This document shows, one piece after another, positions 1 to 4,720 of a DNA stretch of 7,722 nt. Numbering within the stretch: the stretch's first letter is position 1; each line of letters starts with the position of its first letter. A program made the position numbers and the translations under genes. The notes under the pieces are model-generated. The model did not search any database, was not told the DNA's origin, and saw only the letters and a list, made by a program, of their open reading frames with translations. The stretch is from an uncultured Lachnospiraceae bacterium (GTDB lineage Bacteria; Bacillota; Clostridia; Lachnospirales; Lachnospiraceae): contig CAKSAI010000142.1 of assembly GCA_934434905.1 (NCBI GenBank), positions 1 through 7,722 of the forward strand. The letters are read 5' to 3'.

Positions 1-13
1 CTTCTAAGGGGAG

Positions 14-67
14 CAGGTACCTGGGTCAGACCCTCCCGTCTCGCGGCTCATTTCCTACATGTTTCAA
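14..67. repeat. Direct repeat copy 1 (REP-like intergenic element)
   Basis: This is the first of two direct copies; the second is at 107-156. The first 30 bp (14-43) are identical to 107-136. The rest matches apart from one substitution and a 4 bp indel, and both copies end in CTACATGTTTCAA. Inside are a perfect 10 bp palindrome, CAGGTACCTG (14-23), and an overlapping palindrome, GGGTCAGACCC (23-33). No reading frame of note covers it. It lies downstream of the minus-strand operon ending at 167. The copies may continue beyond the left edge. Calling it REP-like is inference from its palindromes and intergenic placement. Confidence 0.8.
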
Positions 68-106
68 AGCTTCGAGCAACCTCATTATCCGCCTTCACAA
101 GAGGCT

Positions 107-156
107 CAGGTACCTGGGTCAGACCCTCCCGTCTCGTGGCTCTCTACATGTTTCAA
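107..156. repeat. Direct repeat copy 2 (REP-like intergenic element)
   Basis: Second copy of the element at 14-67, in the same orientation and 93 bp away start to start. It has the same palindromes, CAGGTACCTG (107-116) and GGGTCAGACCC (116-126). In this copy the flanks let a plus-strand transcript fold GGCUCAG/CUGGGUC around a GUAC loop (103-120), using two or more G-U pairs. It ends 11 bp before the stop codon of the MGMT-like gene, so a minus-strand transcript would read through it. I see no T-tract, so it is not a standard intrinsic terminator. Confidence 0.8.
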
Positions 157-166
157 TGTTTTGTTT

Positions 167-505
167 CTACCGTCCAAGCTCCAGCCAGGGCGTATCCCAC
201 TGGTAGTTTTCCATAATCACATGACCGTCCTCGAATTTCACGCCTTCCTTCAACAGCATGGAGGTTTGCACATCCGCAAAGGCAGACGATACACCGCCCT
301 CTTTCGTCACCACTCTATGGCATGGGATGGCAGGGAAATCCGGGCAGGCATGTAATGCATAGCCTACAACTCTCGCCCATCGCCGATTTCCTGCCAGAGC
401 AGCGACCTGCCCGTAGCTGGCTACTTTTCCTTCCGGTATTTGCTTCACTACCTCATAGATTCGTTCAAAGGAACTCACTCCACAGATTCTGTTCTCGTTA
501 TGCAT
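167..505 (-). CDS. MGMT-family (alkyltransferase-like) DNA-binding protein
   Basis: A 112-residue protein made only of the C-terminal DNA-binding domain of the O6-alkylguanine-DNA alkyltransferase family; the N-terminal domain of Ogt/Ada is absent. Compared with human MGMT as remembered, SYGQVAALAGN (30-40) carries the Tyr of the helix-turn-helix, ARVVG (44-48) holds the arginine finger (Arg45), and IPCHRVV (60-66) holds the acceptor Cys62. True alkyltransferase-like (ATL) proteins usually have Trp at that Cys. The Tyr-x-Gly-Gly loop that normally follows is missing (GGVSSAFAD instead), and the C-terminus looks ATL-like. It could therefore be an active minimal alkyltransferase or a damage-sensing ATL. 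I chose the ATG at 505, which overlaps the stop of the upstream kinase gene by 8 bp (translational coupling). A TTG at 517 would add four residues. It is the last gene of its operon. Confidence 0.88.
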   Translation of the reverse strand: MHNENRICGVSSFERIYEVVKQIPEGKVASYGQVAALAGNRRWARVVGYALHACPDFPAIPCHRVVTKEGGVSSAFADVQTSMLLKEGVKFEDGHVIMENYQWDTPWLELGR

Positions 506-1631
506 ATTTTTCAACAATCTCTCTCATCTGCTCCCACTTCCGCTCCATATCCGCTACCAGTGCAAACTGCGTGCGGCAACGGATGAGGTTGTGGTTCTCC
601 TTATGGATCTTAAAATAGACATCTCCCTGAAGATAATCGGTCAAAAACCGCATGCCGCACTCCAATGTCATCATTTTCGCACCCATGGGAAGCATTGCAA
701 GCTCCTCCTTGGTGAGTGCCCCTTTACAGCCTTCCAGGAATCCCTTCACATACAGCTCATAAAGTTTCAGATCCAGGGACACTTTGGAGACATCCGGCTC
801 ATCCTCTACCGCCGTATTCGCGCCAAATCGGATGGAATCCCCGAAGTCATTGACAGAAAGCCCCGGCATCACCGTGTCCAGATCAATGACACAGATTCCT
901 TTCCCGGTAGCGTTGTCGATCATGATGTTATTCAGCTTGGTGTCGTTGTGGGTAACCCGCAGCGGCAGTTCCCCGCGTGCAAGCGCATCGGTGAGAATCG
1001 TCATTTCCTTCTCCCGATCCAGAACGAAGGCGATCTCCGGCTGTGCGGCTGCTGCCCGTTTGCAGACATCTTCCTTCACCGCCTGCTGAAAGGTCTGGTA
1101 GCGCTTGCCGGTATTGTGGAAATCCGGAATCGTCTCATGAAGCGTCTCTGCGGGATAATCTGCCAGCAACGACTGAAAGTTTCCAAAGGCTACGGCGCTC
1201 TCATAGAAATCCTCCGGCTTCTTTACCGCATCAAAGCTGGTAGCATTCCGAATGAAATCGTACATGCGATAGCAGGTTCCCTCTGCTGCATGATAATAAG
1301 ATTCTCCTGCTCTTGTTGGAATCACATGCAGCGTCTCGCGGCTGGAATCACCGCCCCGCGCACGTATCTTTTTCTCCAGAAAAGCGGTGACTCCTGTAAT
1401 ATTCTCCATCAACTCGTCAGGGTTCTTGAAGATTTCCGTGTTCATCCGCTGGAGAATATACTTCTTCTCTTCGCCATCCTGCTGCGGCTCTTCCGGGGTA
1501 TTCTGTTCCAGCCTCACCAGGTAAGTATCATTGATGTGGCCGCTTCCGTATTCCTCAATAGACATGATCCTTCCGTCTACGAAAAATTTCTCTATAACAT
1601 TTTCCAACATTCTCTTTTGCTCTGGTTCCAT
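498..1631 (-). CDS. nahK: N-acetylhexosamine 1-kinase (NahK-type, APH fold)
   Basis: A 377-residue phosphotransferase that closely resembles Bifidobacterium NahK (LnpB, about 359 residues) along its whole length. That enzyme phosphorylates GlcNAc or GalNAc at C1 with ATP in the galacto-/lacto-N-biose pathway. Family landmarks: YGSGHINDTYLV (28-39) for nucleotide binding, YILQRMNTEIF (58-68), the catalytic loop VTHNDTKLNNIM (226-237) with Asp230 as likely base, the metal-binding IDLDTVMPG (249-257), then FGDSIRFGA (263-271) and ECGMRFLTDYL (324-334). It is cytoplasmic, with no signal peptide. The ATG at 1631 has a weak GGGTGA upstream on the minus strand and follows the nucleotidyltransferase gene by 85 bp in the same operon. 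Its stop overlaps the MGMT-like start. The substrate (GlcNAc versus GalNAc) cannot be read from sequence. A related aminoglycoside-type kinase is much less likely. Confidence 0.93.
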   Translation of the reverse strand: MEPEQKRMLENVIEKFFVDGRIMSIEEYGSGHINDTYLVRLEQNTPEEPQQDGEEKKYILQRMNTEIFKNPDELMENITGVTAFLEKKIRARGGDSSRETLHVIPTRAGESYYHAAEGTCYRMYDFIRNATSFDAVKKPEDFYESAVAFGNFQSLLADYPAETLHETIPDFHNTGKRYQTFQQAVKEDVCKRAAAAQPEIAFVLDREKEMTILTDALARGELPLRVTHNDTKLNNIMIDNATGKGICVIDLDTVMPGLSVNDFGDSIRFGANTAVEDEPDVSKVSLDLKLYELYVKGFLEGCKGALTKEELAMLPMGAKMMTLECGMRFLTDYLQGDVYFKIHKENHNLIRCRTQFALVADMERKWEQMREIVEKYA

Positions 1632-1716
1632 AATTATTCACCCAATCTCTGTTTTCTGCATTCCATATACTTCAATGATATTGTAGGATACATCCGCCTC
1701 TGCCGCCTTAGCCAAA

Positions 1717-2634
1717 TTACTCCCACAGCTTTTCCGGGTATAATCCACGCTTCTTCATATCTGCCACGGCATCCATTACCACCTGCTTATCCTCATGATA
1801 AGTGACGCCATACCAACGATCTGTGGACATGAGCACATCTACTACAGCCTTATTCTCCGCCAATAGCTGGCTCACCACGGTCGGCAGAAAGAACTCACAC
1901 TTCAATGGATTCTTGGCGAGATTCTCTTCCAGGAAGATTGGGAAACGCTCCGCCAGTTCCTTTAAGATGCTCTCCTGGAAGCCCCACATATTCATAGATA
2001 CGGTTGAGCCCTCCGGCAACTGATTCCAACTGGCTCCATCATCCTCGGAATAAGCCGCATGGCCGTCAACCCGCTGGATTCTGGTGCGCTCCGTAATGTC
2101 CATGAGATGTCCAGCCCCATCCTTCCGGCATACACCTCTGGCCACATATCCGTTCTCCGTCAGTGTATTTTCCAGCACATATCCCACCATGGCATAGCGG
2201 TACTTCTCGTCATCCGTATGGCTGCTGAGATAATCATACATCACTGAAAATGCATGCTTTCCATAATAGTCATCCGCATTGATCACCATGAAAGGTGCAT
2301 TCAGCACACCTGCACAGCTCAGAATCGCATGCCCCGTTCCAAACGGCTTTACTCTGCCCTCCGGCACCTGATAGCCCTCCGGGAGCTTCAGCTCCTGATA
2401 TACATAATGAACCTTGACCTTATCTGCAATCCGATTGCCGATCCGCTCCTTGAAATCCTTCTCATTTTCCTTCTTAATGATAAATACCACTTCTTCAAAG
2501 CCTGCCTGCACTGCGTCATAGATGGAAAAATCCATGATAATATGACCTTCCGCGTCGATGGGATCAATCTGCTTTAAGCCACCGTAACGGCTTCCCATGC
2601 CCGCCGCCATAATGACCAGAACCGGTTTCTTCAT
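1717..2634 (-). CDS. Sugar-1-phosphate nucleotidyltransferase (possible UDP-HexNAc pyrophosphorylase)
   Basis: A 305-residue GT-A-fold nucleotidyltransferase. The N-terminal nucleotide-binding loop is AAGMGSRYGGLKQ (10-22), a variant of the GxGxRxxxxxxK signature, and INADDYYG (118-125) gives the metal-binding acidic pair. KPFGTGHAI (96-104) matches the usual (G)TGHA segment contacting the base. It would join a sugar-1-phosphate to an NTP, releasing pyrophosphate. Because the next gene encodes NahK, GlcNAc-1-P or GalNAc-1-P with UTP is a reasonable guess; this is inference from neighbourhood, and glucose-1-P remains possible. I chose the ATG at 2634 because AAAGGAGCG stands just upstream on the minus strand and the product starts MKKPVLVIMAAG. 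The longer reading from 2721 would run through the promoter region. It is first in a three-gene operon, divergent from the AraC gene. Confidence 0.9.
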   Translation of the reverse strand: MKKPVLVIMAAGMGSRYGGLKQIDPIDAEGHIIMDFSIYDAVQAGFEEVVFIIKKENEKDFKERIGNRIADKVKVHYVYQELKLPEGYQVPEGRVKPFGTGHAILSCAGVLNAPFMVINADDYYGKHAFSVMYDYLSSHTDDEKYRYAMVGYVLENTLTENGYVARGVCRKDGAGHLMDITERTRIQRVDGHAAYSEDDGASWNQLPEGSTVSMNMWGFQESILKELAERFPIFLEENLAKNPLKCEFFLPTVVSQLLAENKAVVDVLMSTDRWYGVTYHEDKQVVMDAVADMKKRGLYPEKLWE

Positions 2635-2664
2635 AATATATCGCTCCTTTTTCTTTTTGTTTTT

Positions 2665-2693
2665 AATATAGCCTATCACGCCCAAAATTTCTT
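2665..2693 (-). promoter_or_regulatory. Predicted promoter of the nucleotidyltransferase-nahK-MGMT operon
   Basis: On the minus strand the -10 candidate is TATATT (2670-2665). Seventeen bases upstream the -35 position (2693-2688) reads AAGAAA, which is very poor. The proximal TTGTGCAAA half-site (2700-2692) overlaps this -35 position by two bases. A weak -35 overlapped by an activator half-site is the layout of AraC-type activated promoters, so the operon is probably activator-dependent. The start site would fall near 2658, about 24 bases before the ATG. The prediction is by eye. Confidence 0.5.
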
Positions 2694-2721
2694 TGCACAA
2701 TTTTATATACTGTTTGCACAA
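2692..2721. promoter_or_regulatory. AraC-type operator: two TTTGCACAA direct repeats 21 bp apart
   Basis: TTTGCACAA occurs exactly at 2692-2700 and again at 2713-2721, same orientation, 21 bp start to start (two helical turns, same DNA face). Tandem half-sites at this spacing are characteristic of AraC-family activators, each half contacting one monomer. The proximal copy abuts the -35 of the minus-strand operon; the distal copy covers the -35 of the AraC gene. The gene at 2776 is the obvious candidate regulator. That it binds here, activates the operon and limits its own expression is inference. Confidence 0.62.
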
Positions 2722-2742
2722 CCTACATTTTTATATTACAAT
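2714..2742 (+). promoter_or_regulatory. Predicted promoter of the AraC-family gene
   Basis: The -35 candidate TTGCAC (2714-2719) is followed after 17 bases by a good -10, TACAAT (2737-2742). Transcription would start near 2749, giving a leader of about 27 bases before the ATG at 2776. The -35 lies within the distal TTTGCACAA half-site, so a bound regulator would compete with polymerase; this suggests autorepression. The -35 matches consensus only in TTG, so confidence is moderate. Confidence 0.5.
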
Positions 2743-2761
2743 GTTACTGTGAATAGTAACA
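2742..2761. promoter_or_regulatory. Inverted repeat at the AraC-gene transcription start
   Basis: The perfect arms TGTTACT (2742-2748) and AGTAACA (2755-2761) are separated by GTGAAT. The element begins at the last base of the predicted -10 and ends five bases before the AGGAGG ribosome binding site (2766-2771). It could be an operator over the start site, or, in the transcript, a short hairpin next to the ribosome binding site. The arms are seen directly; the role is inferred. Confidence 0.55.
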
Positions 2762-2775
2762 CTTTAGGAGGTCCT

Positions 2776-3654
2776 ATGCCTTACACCAACATTCCTTTGG
2801 AAGAGATCATCGACATCACTTCCATCGTAACCATCCACTATTTTGAATACAGCAGCGATTTCGTTTTTCAGGGGGAATCCCATGATTTCTGGGAATTTAT
2901 GTGCGTAGATAAGGGGGAAGTCGATGTCTTTACAGACAAGAAACACTATCATCTTAAGCGGGGTGATATCATTTTTCACGAGCCCAATGAATTTCATGGG
3001 TTGTCTGCCAACCACAAAATCGCTCCGAATCTGGTGGTCGTCTCCTTCCACTGCGCCTCCCACGCCATGGACTTCTTCCGGGGCAGGCTTCTGTCCATCG
3101 ATGACAATGAACGCCAGCTACTGGCCCGCATAGTCCTGGAAGCACAGCGCAGCTTTCCGGCCAGTCTGGGCGATCCTTACCAGACCAGGATGCAGATTCA
3201 GAAGGACGCACCTCTTGGCTTCGAGCAGATGATGCGGCTCTGGCTCTCCCTTCTGCTGTTGACACTGCTGCGACGTTACAGCGTACACCCGGAAGCTCCC
3301 GCGGAAAAAAATACGATCCGCCACAGTCTGGACGAAGCGGCCTACCAGAAAATATTGGACCGCATGAATGCACACCTTACCGACCAGCTCACGCTGGCAC
3401 AGCTTGCCAAAGAGACGTTGATGGGACGCTCGCAGCTTCAGAAGCTGATCAAAACCCGCCATAACTGCGGCGTCATTGATTTGTTCCTTCAGTTGAAAAT
3501 AAACGCCGCACGGCAAATGATCCGGGAGAACCGACTGAACTTCACGGAAATCTCACAGGCGCTGGGATACAGCTCCATCCACTACTTTTCCCGGCAGTTT
3601 AAGAAGATTACCGGCATGACACCCTCGGAGTATTCCTCCTCCGTCAAGTGGTGA
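2776..3654 (+). CDS. AraC-family transcriptional regulator
   Basis: A 292-residue regulator with an N-terminal cupin-like sensor (about 15-95) and a C-terminal AraC helix-turn-helix pair (about 190-290). The cupin shows the usual VDKGEVDVFTDKKHYHLKRGD strand pattern and HEPNEFHG (68-75). The DNA-binding part has LTLAQLAKE (205-213) for the first HTH and FTEISQALGYSSIHYFSRQF (256-275) for the second, then KKITGMTPSEY. This arrangement usually senses a sugar and activates nearby catabolic genes. The ATG at 2776 follows AGGAGG by four bases; a GTG at 2749 would lie at the predicted transcription start and has no ribosome binding site. It is divergent from the nucleotidyltransferase-nahK operon, whose control region carries AraC-like half-sites, so that operon is its likely target. 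Its ligand is unknown. Its 3' end overlaps the convergent RpiR gene by 11 bp. Confidence 0.93.
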   Translation: MPYTNIPLEEIIDITSIVTIHYFEYSSDFVFQGESHDFWEFMCVDKGEVDVFTDKKHYHLKRGDIIFHEPNEFHGLSANHKIAPNLVVVSFHCASHAMDFFRGRLLSIDDNERQLLARIVLEAQRSFPASLGDPYQTRMQIQKDAPLGFEQMMRLWLSLLLLTLLRRYSVHPEAPAEKNTIRHSLDEAAYQKILDRMNAHLTDQLTLAQLAKETLMGRSQLQKLIKTRHNCGVIDLFLQLKINAARQMIRENRLNFTEISQALGYSSIHYFSRQFKKITGMTPSEYSSSVKW

Positions 3655-4459
3655 TATTCTTTATTTTCGCCCACAGTGTCACATCATACTTTTCCTCGCC
3701 GACATGACGGGCCATGTATCCGGCATAAATGATATCGATCAGCACCAGAATCGGGAACTGCGGAGAGATCACATCGCCATATTCCAGATTCTTCTTTACT
3801 GCCGCCAGCACCACCTCATCAAAGGCGTCCTGCCACTGCTTCTCGTTGTGGGAGGTAATATACACAGTTGCAGCGCCGGCCTTGGCTGCCTCCGTCAATG
3901 TGTCCGTGATCTCTCTGGTCTTGCCGCTTAAGCTGATGCCGATCACCAGGCAGTCCGCGTCCACCCGGGCCATATGGATAACCAGTTCATGAAACTCTGT
4001 GATTGCCCGAACATCCAGCCCAAGTCTTAAGAACCGCAGTTTGAACTCCTGCGCGTTCAGGCCGGAATTACCGAATCCACAGACGAATATCCGCCGTTTT
4101 TGCTCCATAAGCCGGACGATCCGGTGGATTTGGGACTCATCGATCAGATTATAGGTTTTGTTTAAAAGTTCCTGATATGCATTCAATACGTCCCGTGACT
4201 GGGCAGAGGCCTCCGGTGTCGGCTCCTTGACGGAAGGACTGTAATGGTAAATGAATTCCTTGAAACCCTCGTAGCCCATCTTTTTTGCAAAGCGCGAAAG
4301 CGAGGCCTCCGAGACGTGAAGCTCTGCGGCCATGGCCTTAGATGAGAAGTCCATGTCCATCTGATTTGCGATGAAAAAGTCAGCGATAATACGCTCCATC
4401 GGTGTAAAGCGGTCATAATTGGCCTCGATAATGGGAACCACGGTCGGCTGGTAATTCAT
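3644..4459 (-). CDS. RpiR/MurR-family transcriptional regulator (HTH + SIS domain)
   Basis: A 271-residue cytoplasmic regulator. The N-terminal HTH_6 domain (about 1-75) includes FTPMERIIADFF (18-29) and the recognition segment LHVSEASLSRFAKKMGYEGF (47-66). The C-terminal SIS domain (about 110-245) includes RIFVCGFGNSG (123-133) and the phosphosugar-binding loop GISLSGKTREI (174-184). RpiR proteins sense phosphosugars, and divergence from nagB-nagA points to an amino-sugar phosphate such as GlcNAc-6-P or GlcN-6-P as ligand; that is inference. The ATG at 4459 has AGGAGG at 4474-4469 on the minus strand. It probably controls nagBA and perhaps itself through the dyads in 4506-4640. Whether it represses or activates cannot be told from sequence. 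Confidence 0.93.
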   Translation of the reverse strand: MNYQPTVVPIIEANYDRFTPMERIIADFFIANQMDMDFSSKAMAAELHVSEASLSRFAKKMGYEGFKEFIYHYSPSVKEPTPEASAQSRDVLNAYQELLNKTYNLIDESQIHRIVRLMEQKRRIFVCGFGNSGLNAQEFKLRFLRLGLDVRAITEFHELVIHMARVDADCLVIGISLSGKTREITDTLTEAAKAGAATVYITSHNEKQWQDAFDEVVLAAVKKNLEYGDVISPQFPILVLIDIIYAGYMARHVGEEKYDVTLWAKIKNITT

Positions 4460-4482
4460 TTCAGTAATCCTCCTTTACACTC

Positions 4483-4511
4483 ATGGTATCACATTCCGTC
4501 TTATATTTCAA
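4483..4511 (-). promoter_or_regulatory. Predicted promoter of the RpiR-family gene
   Basis: On the minus strand the -35 is TTGAAA (4511-4506, five of six consensus bases), then exactly 17 bases, then TACCAT (4488-4483, four of six). The start site would be near 4476, which leaves almost no leader before the AGGAGG at 4474-4469. The -35 hexamer is itself one of the repeated TTGAAA/TTTCAA elements of this region, so autoregulation is possible. Confidence 0.45.
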
Positions 4512-4525
4512 TAATTGCTTTTTTC

Positions 4526-4558
4526 TTGAAACTTCTTTCAAATTGTTTTTATTTTCAA
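4526..4558. promoter_or_regulatory. TTGAAA/TTTCAA dyad cluster, likely regulator-binding site
   Basis: TTGAAA (4526-4531) and TTTCAA (4536-4541) form a perfect inverted repeat around CTTC, giving TGAAACTTCTTTCA at its core (4527-4540). Another TTTCAA lies at 4553-4558, which with CTTGAAA (4525-4531) makes a second, wider dyad, and a further one is the RpiR-gene -35 at 4506-4511. AT-rich dyads of this kind are plausible operators for the adjacent RpiR protein. The core also resembles a CcpA cre box in its arms but lacks the central CG. The surrounding stretch (about 4495-4630) is strongly T/pyrimidine-rich on the plus strand and carries no gene. Confidence 0.45.
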
Positions 4559-4618
4559 GGCTTTTTCATGTCTTATTTTGTTTTGGTCTGATTCTTCTTT
4601 CTGTTTTCTGCGATTCTA

Positions 4619-4647
4619 TAGATTTTCTTTCGGGAAAGAACTATAAT
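4619..4647 (+). promoter_or_regulatory. Predicted nagBA promoter with inverted repeat in the spacer
   Basis: A perfect -10, TATAAT, lies at 4642-4647; the -35 position 17 bases upstream (TAGATT, 4619-4624) is weak. The spacer is filled by the inverted repeat TTCTTTCGGGAAAGAA (4625-4640), with perfect 7-base arms around GG. A protein bound there would block polymerase directly, which fits repression by the RpiR regulator. Transcription would start near 4654, with a leader of about 67 bases. Arms and -10 are seen directly; the regulatory role is inferred. Confidence 0.55.
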
Positions 4648-4691
4648 AACACCACTTAAGAATTATTGTAACTATTCAGAGCCAAGGCAAT

Positions 4692-4710
4692 TTTCATAAA
4701 AAGCATGAAA
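4692..4710 (+). promoter_or_regulatory. Inverted repeat abutting the nagB ribosome binding site
   Basis: TTTCAT (4692-4697) and ATGAAA (4705-4710) can pair around AAAAAGC. The right arm ends immediately before GGAG (4711-4714), the nagB ribosome binding site, so in the mRNA a small AU-rich hairpin would sit against it. The same TTTCA/TGAAA sequence recurs in the dyads further upstream, so it could instead be another operator half-site pair within the transcribed leader. The stem is weak and function is uncertain. Confidence 0.35.
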
Positions 4711-4720
4711 GGAGATCATC

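Noticed and set aside
1..166. Intrinsic terminator for the minus-strand operon in the left-end repeats
   Set aside because: The palindromes are present but no T-tract follows any of them on the minus strand, so a standard terminator cannot be called.
591..1805. A 404-codon plus-strand open frame opposite the kinase gene
   Set aside because: It is antisense to nahK, which matches a known family along its whole length. The plus-strand product has low-complexity His/Leu/Ile-rich character, no recognisable domain and no ribosome binding site.
2635..2721. N-terminal extension of the nucleotidyltransferase from 2721
   Set aside because: The extension is Lys-rich, covers the divergent promoter and operator, and lacks a ribosome binding site. 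The ATG at 2634 has a good AAAGGAG and gives the usual family N-terminus.
2749..2775. GTG start for the AraC-family gene at 2749
   Set aside because: It coincides with the predicted transcription start and lies inside the inverted repeat; AGGAGG before the ATG at 2776 decides the start.
4527..4540. TGAAACTTCTTTCA as a true CcpA cre site
   Set aside because: The arms match but the central CG typical of cre is TT, and it belongs to a local set of TTGAAA/TTTCAA dyads next to an RpiR gene, which explains it at least as well.
4673..4684. TATTCAGAGCCA near 4673 recurring at 6605-6616 as a repeat
   Set aside because: Only about 12 bp in two unrelated contexts (the nagB leader and the nagA terminator), with no extension on either side; probably chance.
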